8,279 nt of DNA, from positions 1-8,279 of the forward strand of contig JAFPXU010000002.1 of assembly GCA_017394605.1 (NCBI GenBank), read 5' to 3'. Below the pieces are notes generated by a model, which was not told the DNA's origin, did not search any database, and worked only from the letters and a program-made list of their open reading frames with translations. How positions within the stretch are numbered: the first letter of the stretch is position 1; each line of letters begins with the position of its first letter. Shown here piece after piece: positions 1-7,845 of this stretch. This DNA is from Clostridia bacterium (lineage in GTDB: Bacteria; Bacillota_A; Clostridia; Christensenellales; CAG-138). Position numbers and translations under genes: made by a program.

Positions 1-423
1 AAGCACGTCGTTCATCTTCCCGAGCCCGTAGACCTGCTGTGCAAACACGAGCTTTGACCCGGTATCGTTCTGCACCGCCGTGAACACCGAGGGATTGTCG
101 ACGAGCGCGACCGCGGGCAGCGCGCGTTCCAGCTTTTCGGATAAATACGGCGCGTCCTCCGGACAGCGCGCGTAGAGCGCTTCCGTAAACGCCGCGTCCG
201 GCTTTCTTTGCAGGACGAACGATTTCATCAGCTCCCCTGCGATGTGGAGCGCGTCCGCCGCGCTCCCGCCATTGCCGCAGATCAGGAGCTTGTTTCCGTC
301 TTCAAAGCTGTCCGACAGGATCCCGAAGGCAGTCCAAATCGCCTCACGAGAAGGCGCAAGCGCCGGATACCCCCCGATCAGCCGGTCCAGGATCTCCTCC
401 GGGCCGGAAAAACGCATATGCAT
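1..423 (-). CDS. SIS-domain phosphosugar isomerase/binding protein, 3' end cut by window edge
   Basis: The first 141 codons are present and the frame is open to base 1, so the C-terminal part lies outside the window. Residues 49-58 read CGNGGSAADA, the phosphosugar-binding loop of SIS proteins of the phosphoheptose isomerase (GmhA) and DiaA group, followed by HIAGELMKSF, also typical. The stretch after residue 95 (ALPAVALVDN, then FAQQVYGLGKMNDVL) matches the usual linker before the second phosphate-binding loop, which is missing here. Proteins of this fold isomerise or bind sugar phosphates in the cytoplasm. The start at 423 is chosen because GGGGAG lies 5 bases upstream; a second ATG two codons later would sit 11 bases away. 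The ROK kinase ends 63 bases upstream with a terminator-like hairpin between them. The SIS call is firm. Whether it acts on a heptose phosphate, another sugar phosphate, or is regulatory cannot be told. Confidence 0.88.
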   Translation of the reverse strand, partial: MHMRFSGPEEILDRLIGGYPALAPSREAIWTAFGILSDSFEDGNKLLICGNGGSAADALHIAGELMKSFVLQRKPDAAFTEALYARCPEDAPYLSEKLERALPAVALVDNPSVFTAVQNDTGSKLVFAQQVYGLGKMNDVL

Positions 424-440
424 AACTTCTCCCCTTCGTC

Positions 441-472
441 AAAAATCTGCCCCCGCAGAAAAGCGGGAGCAG
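441..472 (-). terminator. Intrinsic terminator-like hairpin between ROK kinase and SIS gene
   Basis: Read on the minus strand, CTGCTCCCGC (472-463) pairs with GCGGGGGCAG (456-447) over 10 pairs with one G-U, around a six-base loop. It is followed by ATTTTT (446-441). It starts about 15 bases after the kinase stop codon. Because the SIS gene begins only 18 bases further on and no promoter is visible between them, it probably attenuates rather than fully stops transcription, lowering SIS expression relative to the upstream genes. Confidence 0.7.
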
Positions 473-486
473 AACAAGACAACCGT

Positions 487-1461
487 TTACTGTGCCAGAT
501 AGTAGGACGCGATGGCGAGCGCCTCGTACCGGTCCACATCGTCGCCGAGCGCAGCCGGCACGATCCTGCACGCACGAGCCGAAACGGCAAACGCTTCTTT
601 CGCGATCTCACGTTCCATCGCGGGACGCAGCAGCGATTCCGCCCGCGCGAAGATGCTGCCGACCACGATGATCTCCGGATTGATCAAATCGATCATAATC
701 GAAAGCGTGCGCCCGAGCATCTCGCCCGACACCTCGTAGATGCGCTTTGCGAGCGCGTCACCCCTGTACGCCGCCTCCGCGACCGACTTCGCGGTCAGAT
801 CCTTGAGCCCTTCCCTCGTCGGGCACAGCGCGGGCTTCTCCCCCGCCATTAGGCGCTCGTAGACCATGTCGCGCGCTAGCTGCGCGATCCCGCCCCCGGA
901 GCAGAACCCCTCGGCGGATCCGATCTTCGAGCATCCGACCGGCCCGAACGGCATCAGGCGGATATGACCGCACTCTCCAGCCATGTCGCAAGCGCCGCCG
1001 TAGAGCTGTCCGTTCAGGATCAGCCCGGAGCCCAGTCCCGTACCGAACGTCAGAAACGCGATGTGCCGGTACCCTTTCGCCGCGCCGAAGCGCCATTCCG
1101 CGAGCGCGCCCGCGTTGGCGTCGTTTTCGAGATAGGCGGGAGCACCGAAGTGCTCCTCCATGATCCTGACAGCCGGGATATCGTCCCAGCCGGGCAGGTT
1201 CGCTGGCGACTGGATCACGCCGGTCACCGGATCGAGCGGGCTCCCGCAGGCGATCCCGACCGCGTCCGGGCGCTCAAAGCCGAACTCCTTTAAAAGCTCG
1301 TCCCCGTACGCCTTGAAGCGGTCCATCGCGCCGTACGGCCCGCCCGCCTCCTTCGTGGCGAACGTCCGGCTGCCGAGGATACGGATGTCCCCGTTTTCCT
1401 CACAACCGAGAACGGCGATACATTTCGTACCGCCGATCGCAATGCCAAGTAAAACCGACAT
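487..1461 (-). CDS. ROK-family sugar kinase (variant without the zinc cysteines)
   Basis: The 324-residue protein has the length and order of a ROK (repressor/ORF/kinase) sugar kinase without the DNA-binding N-terminus of ROK repressors, so it is likely a cytoplasmic ATP-dependent hexose or amino-sugar kinase. The N-terminal phosphate loop is GIAIGGTK (6-13), the catalytic region is LENDANAGALAEW (111-123) with Asp114 as probable base, the second nucleotide loop is TFGTGLGSGLI (138-148), and GECGH ends at His166. Two family hallmarks differ. The usual Asp before IGGTK is Ala8. The zinc motif CxCGxxGCxE is replaced by GPVGCSKIGSAEGFCSGG (173-190), a form I recall from a zinc-less ROK subgroup. 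LINPEIIVVG near the C-terminus is typical. The ATG lies 3 bases after the ATPase stop with no clear ribosome binding site, so translational coupling is likely. The sugar substrate is unknown. Confidence 0.88.
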   Translation of the reverse strand: MSVLLGIAIGGTKCIAVLGCEENGDIRILGSRTFATKEAGGPYGAMDRFKAYGDELLKEFGFERPDAVGIACGSPLDPVTGVIQSPANLPGWDDIPAVRIMEEHFGAPAYLENDANAGALAEWRFGAAKGYRHIAFLTFGTGLGSGLILNGQLYGGACDMAGECGHIRLMPFGPVGCSKIGSAEGFCSGGGIAQLARDMVYERLMAGEKPALCPTREGLKDLTAKSVAEAAYRGDALAKRIYEVSGEMLGRTLSIMIDLINPEIIVVGSIFARAESLLRPAMEREIAKEAFAVSARACRIVPAALGDDVDRYEALAIASYYLAQ

Positions 1462-1464
1462 GGT

Positions 1465-2550
<1,086 letters not shown>

Positions 2551-2553
2551 AGG

Positions 2554-4326
2554 TTACTCCTCTCGCTTGATGTACCGGCTGGTACCGAAGTATTTCGTGA
2601 AGACCTGCAGCAGCAGGATAGCTGCGTACACGATTAGGATCAGGATCGTCGCCGCCGCGCACGCCGCGCCGTAATATCCCTTGTTCGCGCTCTCGCTGAT
2701 CTGATAGGTGATCAGGTTCACCTTCGGGTTAACGAGCAGGATGACGGCGGAAATCGCGGTAATCGAACGGACGAATGAGGTGATCAGTCCGCTGATGAAC
2801 GAGTCCTTGATCAGCGGAAGCGTGATCGACGTAAAGACCTTTCCGCTGTTGGCGCCGAGGTCCGTCGCCGCCTCCTCGATCGATTTGTCGATCTGCCTGA
2901 GGGCCGCTATGCCATTACGCGTACCGACAGGCAGCGAACGGACAATGAAGACAAGTACAACGAGTGCTCCTGTTCCGTACAGCCACTGCAGCGACCACCA
3001 GGGAACGGCGCCGCGGGAGTACCCCTCCGCAACATGGAACAGACCTGTGACGAAACCGCGGATGTACGCGATGCCGAGAACGATGCCGGGGACCGCCATG
3101 GCCATCATCGAGACGAACTCGATGTAGCCCTTCAGGCCGAATTTCTTCTTTACGACCATCCACGCGATCAGCATGGACATGAGCGACGTGATCGGCGCTG
3201 AAATCAAAGCGAGCGTGATGGAATCCTTATACTGCTTCGCGCCGCCGCTTGCGAACGTGTATTGATACCACTTGAGCGTCAGGCTGTAATCCCTGCCCCA
3301 GAGGTTGAACAGCGATCCGACCGGGATCAGGACGTACAGGAGGATAACGAAGATACTGACCGCGCCTGCGATGACCGACAGCGGGACGCGGACGGCACGG
3401 TCCTCGATCAGGATCCTTCCGCGCGCCGCCTTGCCCGTCAGCGTCGCGGTGGCCTTGCGTTCGAGCCAGTACTTCTGAAGCAGGAACAGCGCCATCGTCA
3501 ATGCGAGCAGGAACAGCGCCATGGCGGCCGCGATGTTCTTGTTCAGCGCGCCGGTGATCTGCAGATAGATCGAAGTAGCGAGCGTATCGTAGTTGCCTCC
3601 GATGATCATCGGGTTCGCGAAGTCCGCGATGGACTCGATGAACGTAACGAGGAACGCGTTGCCGATGCCGGGCAGCATCAGCGGGAGCGTGACGGAAGTG
3701 AAGACCTTCATGCGGGACGCGCCGATGTCGCGCGCGGCCTCCTCGATCGACGGATCGATGTTCTTCAGGAGGCCCTTGAACGTCAGGTAGCAGACCGGGA
3801 AGAACGTCAGGGTCTGTACGATGATCAGGCCCGTCAGGCCGTAGATGCCCGAGGTGCGCAGTCCGAGCAGCGTCTTGGTGATGAAGCCCGTTCTGCCGAA
3901 CAGCATAATCAGAGACAGCGACAGAACGAACGGCGGGGATACGACGGGCATGGTCGCAACGACGTTGAACAGGCCCGCCAAAACTTTGGTTCTTGTCCTG
4001 ACGTAAACGTCAATATACGCAAACAGCATTCCGACGATCGTCGAGGTAACGCCGACGATCAGACCTAACTTGACCGTGTTGAAGAACGCCGTCTTGAACG
4101 TGACGTAGGTCAGGGTGTCCTTGATGGTCTGCAGCGTGAACTGCCCCTCTGCGTTTCTAAGCGCTTCGGACAGCAGCATCACGAGCGGATAAACGATGAA
4201 CAGCGTCAGAAAGATCGTGATTATGGCGATCATTGCAATCAGGATCGGGTCGTTCCAAAACTTCTTGCGATCCAGTTTTTTGCTCTGACTGATATAATCC
4301 TTGGGCTGAGCGGATCGGGCTTCCAC
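2554..4326 (-). CDS. ABC importer permease, two fused transmembrane domains (FbpB/AfuB-type)
   Basis: This roughly 590-residue inner-membrane protein holds two complete binding-protein-dependent permease domains in one chain, the arrangement of FbpB-like and AfuB-like importers. Each half carries a full EAA loop that docks onto the ATPase: EAARDIGASRM...TLP near residues 196-215 and EAATDLGANSG...TLP near 485-504. A charged N-terminal tail of about 25 residues precedes the first membrane segment (ILIAMIAIITIFLTLFIVYP), and many further hydrophobic segments follow. The start is GTG at 4326: AAAGGAGG lies 7 bases upstream. A longer reading from a TTG at 4344 would place that ribosome binding site inside the gene, so I reject it. 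The gene is separated from the lipoprotein gene by a hairpin and sits 3 bases before the ATPase gene. Substrate is not readable from the permease. Confidence 0.95.
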   Translation of the reverse strand: MEARSAQPKDYISQSKKLDRKKFWNDPILIAMIAIITIFLTLFIVYPLVMLLSEALRNAEGQFTLQTIKDTLTYVTFKTAFFNTVKLGLIVGVTSTIVGMLFAYIDVYVRTRTKVLAGLFNVVATMPVVSPPFVLSLSLIMLFGRTGFITKTLLGLRTSGIYGLTGLIIVQTLTFFPVCYLTFKGLLKNIDPSIEEAARDIGASRMKVFTSVTLPLMLPGIGNAFLVTFIESIADFANPMIIGGNYDTLATSIYLQITGALNKNIAAAMALFLLALTMALFLLQKYWLERKATATLTGKAARGRILIEDRAVRVPLSVIAGAVSIFVILLYVLIPVGSLFNLWGRDYSLTLKWYQYTFASGGAKQYKDSITLALISAPITSLMSMLIAWMVVKKKFGLKGYIEFVSMMAMAVPGIVLGIAYIRGFVTGLFHVAEGYSRGAVPWWSLQWLYGTGALVVLVFIVRSLPVGTRNGIAALRQIDKSIEEAATDLGANSGKVFTSITLPLIKDSFISGLITSFVRSITAISAVILLVNPKVNLITYQISESANKGYYGAACAAATILILIVYAAILLLQVFTKYFGTSRYIKREE

Positions 4327-4332
4327 TGGGAC

Positions 4333-4340
4333 GCCTCCTT
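4333..4340 (-). promoter_or_regulatory. Ribosome binding site fixing the permease GTG start
   Basis: AAAGGAGG on the minus strand is a near-perfect anti-16S match, 7 bases before GTG 4326. It lies downstream of the possible TTG start at 4344, which it therefore argues against. Confidence 0.85.
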
Positions 4341-4358
4341 TCAACAGGTGCTGTATTG

Positions 4359-4389
4359 AAAAGGGGGCGGAGGAAATTCCTTCGCCCCC
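4359..4389 (-). terminator. Attenuator-like hairpin between lipoprotein and permease genes
   Basis: On the minus strand GGGGGCG (4389-4383) pairs perfectly with CGCCCCC (4369-4363). An inner AGG/CCT helix and a short loop continue the stem after one mismatch, and TTTT (4362-4359) follows. No promoter is seen between the two genes, so partial termination here would make more binding protein than membrane subunits, as is usual for such operons. A small competing hairpin, CCCG-AAAA-CGGG (4398-4387), uses part of the same left arm. Confidence 0.65.
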
Positions 4390-4425
4390 GTTTTCGGGTT
4401 AATTCAGTTTACAGAACCGTCACGG

Positions 4426-5715
4426 TCAGGATTTCTGCTGGTGACGTGCGTCTGTACCGACGATCTGCAGCCACTCCTGCGTCCAGTCGGCGAGCTTCGG
4501 AGCGATATCCGCAACATCGTACGGGACAAGGGGCAGTTTGGAGAGGTCGTCAAGGCCGAACTGCTTCAGGAGTTCCGGCTGGATTGCGCCTGCCTCATCG
4601 GTGATGACGAGGTTCTGCATGGACTGGTAATCCTTGCCCATGTTGACGCAGTCAGCGGTCAGGCAGAACTCGACGAACAGTTTCGCAGCGTTCGGGTTCT
4701 TGTCGTTCTTGACCATGGCGGCAGCGCCTACTTCGAAGCCCGTGCCGTCCGCAGGAACGATCAGCTGGATGTTGTCATAACCGTTTGCGATCTGCGCAAC
4801 ACCGTCATGCAGGAACGAGATGCCGACAACGCACTCGCCCGGGCCTACCATCTTGGACGGGCCGGAACCGGACTTGGTGTACTGGCAGACGTTCGCGTCG
4901 AATGCTTTCAGGTATTCATCCAGACCAGCCTGGTCGACTGTTCCCGGATAGCCGTAGCGGTACTTCTGGGTCGCAAGGAAGTTCGTAGCCGTAGCGGAGG
5001 TCTCCGGGTTCGGCAGGGCGATCAGCTTGTTGCCCTTCGCGTCAGTCCACTTCGGATCGGTGAGGTCTGCCCATGTCTTCGGGGCTTCGAGTCCGAGGTC
5101 CGCGCCCTCTTCGGTGTTGAACATAATGCCCAGAACGCCGGTGTAGATGCCGACCCACTCATAGTCTGCGTCGATGAAGGCGGGGTTGTCGATCAGGTTC
5201 TTCTTGTTCTCGGGCTCATAAGCCTGGAGAAGGCCTGCGTTCTTTGCCTTGTAGTAATAGTCGTTGGAACCGCCGAACCATACGTCAGCCTGCGGATTGT
5301 TCTTTTCCTCATCGGTCTTGGTGAACATTTCGCCGGTCGCATAACGCGTTGCGTTGGTTTCGATCTGGAACAGCTCGCCGAATTTCGCGGCGGCAGCCTT
5401 TACGTAGGACTCATCGCATGCGCCGTAAACGGTCAGCGTCTCTTTGTTGACGTGGGCGTTGTAGATGAGCTCCTGAATGTAGGGGCTGTACTTGGACATG
5501 TCGACGGAGCACTTTCCGCAGGCGCATTTTCCGTCCGCGGTCAGCCACGGGGTAGCCGATGTCGGCTCGGCTGCGGCTGCAGGCTCAGCTGCGGCGGCGG
5601 GCGCGGCTGCGGGGGCTGCTGCGGGCTCGGCTGCGGGCGCTTCGGTCTTCTTGGCGCAGGCAAGCGCGGCGAACGTCAGCATGAGTGCCAGGACAATTGC
5701 CAAAACTTTTTTCAT
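4426..5715 (-). CDS. Extracytoplasmic solute-binding lipoprotein (FbpA/AfuA-like)
   Basis: This 429-residue protein captures the substrate outside the membrane and delivers it to the permease. Residues 1-20 form a lipoprotein signal (MKK, hydrophobic core, AALAC) with Cys20 as the probable lipid-anchored residue; the box is slightly atypical, with Ala at -3. An Ala/Pro/Glu spacer (26-52) follows, then a cysteine cluster CACGKC (64-69) just before the binding domain, which opens at LTVYGACDESYVKAAAAKF (94-112). The PQADVWFGGSNDYYYKAKNAGLL segment (141-163) and the NTEEGADLGLEAPKTWADL region are typical of the family 1/6 binding proteins that pair with fused permeases. I see no adjacent tyrosine pair in the C-terminal half like that coordinating iron in FbpA. 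With the sugar-related neighbours this favours an organic, perhaps phosphorylated, substrate, but that is inference. AGGAGGAG lies 5 bases before the ATG, and a promoter lies directly upstream. Confidence 0.93.
   Translation of the reverse strand: MKKVLAIVLALMLTFAALACAKKTEAPAAEPAAAPAAAPAAAAEPAAAAEPTSATPWLTADGKCACGKCSVDMSKYSPYIQELIYNAHVNKETLTVYGACDESYVKAAAAKFGELFQIETNATRYATGEMFTKTDEEKNNPQADVWFGGSNDYYYKAKNAGLLQAYEPENKKNLIDNPAFIDADYEWVGIYTGVLGIMFNTEEGADLGLEAPKTWADLTDPKWTDAKGNKLIALPNPETSATATNFLATQKYRYGYPGTVDQAGLDEYLKAFDANVCQYTKSGSGPSKMVGPGECVVGISFLHDGVAQIANGYDNIQLIVPADGTGFEVGAAAMVKNDKNPNAAKLFVEFCLTADCVNMGKDYQSMQNLVITDEAGAIQPELLKQFGLDDLSKLPLVPYDVADIAPKLADWTQEWLQIVGTDARHQQKS
5560..5640 (-). repeat. 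Low-complexity Ala/Pro/Glu coding repeat in the lipoprotein spacer
   Basis: Imperfect GCT/GCG/GCC-rich repeats encode alternating PAAA, AEPA and APAA units (about residues 26-50 of the lipoprotein). The tract is a flexible tether between the lipid anchor and the folded domain. Such DNA is prone to length change by slippage, and the units are multiples of three bases. Confidence 0.75.
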
Positions 5716-5736
5716 TTTTTCTCCTCCTTTTGACTC

Positions 5737-5754
5737 GGCGGTATCTTGACCACC
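5737..5754 (-). promoter_or_regulatory. Small hairpin at the predicted 5' end of the importer mRNA
   Basis: On the minus strand GGTGGT (5754-5749) can pair with ACCGCC (5742-5737) over six pairs with one G-U, around CAAGAT. It begins within one or two bases of the start site predicted from the promoter at 5763-5792. A 5' mRNA-protecting stem is possible; the stem is short, so this is tentative. Confidence 0.35.
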
Positions 5755-5762
5755 TAACTGTA

Positions 5763-5792
5763 ATTATGCAAAAAATGTGACATTGTTGTCAA
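5763..5792 (-). promoter_or_regulatory. Sigma-A-type promoter for the ABC importer operon
   Basis: On the minus strand a perfect -35 TTGACA (5792-5787) is followed by an 18-base spacer and a -10 CATAAT (5768-5763, five of six consensus bases). The predicted start is near 5755-5756, giving a leader of about 40 bases before the lipoprotein ATG. The region is much more AT-rich than the flanking genes. Confidence 0.78.
5778..5791. promoter_or_regulatory. Inverted repeat overlapping the -35 box, possible operator
   Basis: TGACA-TTGT-TGTCA is a perfect 5-base inverted repeat with a 4-base centre, covering most of the -35 element of the importer promoter. A regulator bound here would block RNA polymerase. 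The arms are short, so chance is not excluded. Confidence 0.35.
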
Positions 5793-5820
5793 GATGTTGC
5801 CAAATGATTAACACACTGTC

Positions 5821-5868
5821 CCGCCCGCACCGTATTGCCTGCGGGCGGACGCCGGGGTCTCCCCCGTC
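5821..5868 (-). terminator. Two tandem GC-rich hairpins after the 324-residue gene, no T-run
   Basis: The first hairpin overlaps the stop codon: GACG-GGGG (5868-5861) pairs with CCCC and CGTC (5857-5848) across a two-base bulge and an AGA loop. The second is CCGCCCGCA (5848-5840) with TGCGGGCGG (5829-5821), nine perfect pairs and a 10-base loop. Neither is followed by a run of T, so classical intrinsic termination is doubtful. They may protect the 3' end, pause transcription, or act in Rho-dependent ending before the importer promoter. Confidence 0.45.
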
Positions 5869-6841
5869 AGACCGTCCCGTCCTCCCGTTCAAGGAGCTTT
5901 TTCCGGAGGTTCGGGACCGTCTCCCTGTGATCGCCGGTAAAGTGCCAGCCGATGCCGCCGCACTTCGGCGGGCGGTTGACGACGTTCTTTCTCGGCCGGT
6001 AGTAATAGTGCGGGTCTTCGTAGCCGATCGGCCTGCGGTAGTCGCCGAGATCGACGAGGTCGAAGTTCGCGGTCGTGATCCTGTAGGTCGGATACCCGAG
6101 GTTTCTCGAGATCGAGATCGCCTTCAGAAACACCTCCGGCCCGATCACGCTCGATCCGAAGTTTAGGAACACGCCGCCGTCCATCCGCGAGACAGAATGG
6201 CAGTAGCGGTGAAAGTCGGTACCGCTCGTCCGGCCGATCGCGGCGAAGTCAACGGACGGATGCTGGTGGATGATATCCGTGCCGAGTGCGATGTGGAACG
6301 TGGCGGGCACGCCGAGAAGGTATGCCTGGTACAGCACGCAGTCGTCCCGGTACGGGAACCGGTCGAGATGCGCGTCAATAAAGCGCGCGATCGCCTCCCC
6401 GTAGCCCATATTGTGCGCCGCGCCGTATTGGATCGCTTCGTTCATCCATCCCCCCGTCTCCTCCCACATGCCGAAGGAGCCGTCCTCCAGGGCGGTCGGC
6501 ACGTCCTCGCTCGTCCCGCCGAGAAAGGCGAGCTCGAAATCGTGGATGCTGCACGCGCCGTTTCCGGCGATGTGCGTGATGAATCCGCGCCGCATCAGGT
6601 CGATCAGATACCGCGAAAGCCCGTTTTTGATCACGTGCGCGCCCTGCGACCAGATGACCGGGCGCCCGTTCTTCCTCGCTTCCAAAATGCGGTCGATCAG
6701 CGTGTCAAAGTCCTTTCCCCCGTCCCAGTCGGGGACCGGGTCTTTCCCGGGCGTCAGGAGCGTATCGATCGTGACGAGGTTCCTCCTGTTTGCGGCCGAC
6801 TGGGTCTTTATGTCCGAAAAATCAAGTTCCTGATACTGCAT
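5867..6841 (-). CDS. Poorly characterised protein, tentatively deoxyhypusine-synthase-like
   Basis: I do not recognise a proven function. The 324-residue protein has no signal peptide or membrane segment, so it is probably cytoplasmic. Its most motif-like parts are RPVIWSQGAHVIKNGLSRYL (60-79), ITHIAGNGACSIHDFELAFLGGTSED (88-113), TDIIHQHPSVDFAAIGRTSGTDFH (188-211), GGVFLNFGSSVIGPEVFLKA (222-241) and a C-terminal RPRKNVVNRPPKCGGIGWHFTGDHR. The glycine-rich turns and conserved His, Asp and Glu residues suggest a Rossmann-like enzyme. From memory, bacterial proteins with this pattern are sometimes labelled deoxyhypusine-synthase-like, but true deoxyhypusine modification is not expected in such a bacterium, so that label should not be read as function. 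GAGGAGG lies 8 bases before the ATG and overlaps the stop of the upstream hydrolase, indicating co-transcription. Its position between a HAD hydrolase and a sugar-type importer suggests a carbohydrate-related role. Confidence 0.85.
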   Translation of the reverse strand: MQYQELDFSDIKTQSAANRRNLVTIDTLLTPGKDPVPDWDGGKDFDTLIDRILEARKNGRPVIWSQGAHVIKNGLSRYLIDLMRRGFITHIAGNGACSIHDFELAFLGGTSEDVPTALEDGSFGMWEETGGWMNEAIQYGAAHNMGYGEAIARFIDAHLDRFPYRDDCVLYQAYLLGVPATFHIALGTDIIHQHPSVDFAAIGRTSGTDFHRYCHSVSRMDGGVFLNFGSSVIGPEVFLKAISISRNLGYPTYRITTANFDLVDLGDYRRPIGYEDPHYYYRPRKNVVNRPPKCGGIGWHFTGDHRETVPNLRKKLLEREDGTV

Positions 6842-6854
6842 CTGATTGTCCTCC

Positions 6855-7808
6855 TCAGGAAAACATCGCGTAAAGCCGCGGATCGGTGAAATCCGATACG
6901 ATGATATGCGTGCCGAGCCGTCTGTGCAGCCCGCGCTGGTATTCCGCCTGCTCGGGAAGGCGCGATACGCAGAGCGCCCCCATCTTGACGCCCGCGGAGA
7001 TCTCGCTCCGCCCGTCGCCTACCACAAGGATCTGTTCCCCCGGGATGCCGAGCTTCTCCGCAAGCCGTCCCATGATGACGTCCTTGGGGAGCTTTTCCGT
7101 CCAGGTCGAGCCGATGATGTCCTCCACCGTCTCCCCGTGCCCGATGCGGTAGCCGAGCATCACGACCTCCTCGTGCATCCCCATGCCCTTCTCGACGACT
7201 GCGCCGGTCACGAAGTAGTTCTCCACGCCGTGCGAAGAAAGGTACTCCATGAATTCCGGGGAGCCTGCGATGCGGAACCGCGCCGGGTCCTCCCGCGCGA
7301 GCGCGAGGTTTTTGTCGCGGCAGAAGGCGTTCAGCACCTTTTCGTAAAAGACGAACAGCCTGGGCGTGTGCTCGGTGAGAAACGCCTGGAGTTCGGGCGA
7401 ATCGGGCTGGTCCGGAAAGACCTCCTCTCCGCCTGTGATCCGTTGGATCTTTTCCCGGTTTTCTGTTAAATCGCACGGGATGCGGACCGTTCCCGCGTCC
7501 ACCGCGCGGCGGAGCGCCCATTCCATCTGCGTCAGCGCGGACAGCCCCGCCGATTCGACGCAGAACGCGTCCGTGACCGGAAGCGGCTCCGTCCCCGCCA
7601 TCGCGGCGAGCTTTTTCACGTTTTCCGCGCTGTCGTAGCCTTCGGGCACGCCGCTCGTCTCCGCGTAATGGAGGACGATGCTCATCACCGGCGGCCAGTC
7701 GCGGATCAGCGAATGCGTTCCGTCGATGTCATGGAACGCGCAGACGATATGCCGCTTATCAAACGGGCGGACGAGGATCCCGGACGGGACGGGCGATACG
7801 GTCAGCAT
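6855..7808 (-). CDS. HAD-superfamily hydrolase with very large cap domain
   Basis: The 317-residue protein carries the HAD core motifs: motif I HDIDGT (26-31) with nucleophile Asp27 and acid/base Asp29, motif II Thr201 in YFVTGA, motif III Lys242 in KLPKD, and motif IV VVGDGRSE (262-269) with Asp265 and Glu269 as metal ligands. The last third (LAEKLGIPGEQILVVGDG) resembles phosphoglycolate-phosphatase-type enzymes, so a cytoplasmic phosphatase acting on a small phosphorylated metabolite is likely. Between motifs I and II lie about 170 residues, mostly helical in look, far more than a standard cap, and this insert probably sets specificity. The start at ATG 7808 has AAAGGA 7 bases upstream. 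A longer reading from a TTG at 7859 is rejected because it would run through the leader stem-loop and has no ribosome binding site. It is the first gene after the promoter at 7902-7930 and shares an mRNA with the next gene. Confidence 0.87.
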   Translation of the reverse strand: MLTVSPVPSGILVRPFDKRHIVCAFHDIDGTHSLIRDWPPVMSIVLHYAETSGVPEGYDSAENVKKLAAMAGTEPLPVTDAFCVESAGLSALTQMEWALRRAVDAGTVRIPCDLTENREKIQRITGGEEVFPDQPDSPELQAFLTEHTPRLFVFYEKVLNAFCRDKNLALAREDPARFRIAGSPEFMEYLSSHGVENYFVTGAVVEKGMGMHEEVVMLGYRIGHGETVEDIIGSTWTEKLPKDVIMGRLAEKLGIPGEQILVVGDGRSEISAGVKMGALCVSRLPEQAEYQRGLHRRLGTHIIVSDFTDPRLYAMFS

Positions 7809-7845
7809 AACGGTTTCCTTTCGGGCTGGTGTTCTGATTCCGGTA

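Noticed and set aside
3262..4068. Plus-strand open frame of about 268 codons opposite the permease gene
   Set aside because: It is highly charged low-complexity sequence, the complement of hydrophobic membrane-segment codons, with no recognisable domain.
4426..5715. Ferric-iron-binding protein as the specific function of the lipoprotein
   Set aside because: No adjacent tyrosine pair of the FbpA type was found and the neighbours are sugar-related, so only the broader importer family is called.
4441..5733. Long plus-strand open frame (about 430 codons) opposite the lipoprotein gene
   Set aside because: It is a mirror of the strongly supported lipoprotein gene, with a composition odd for a protein and no ribosome binding site or family motif.
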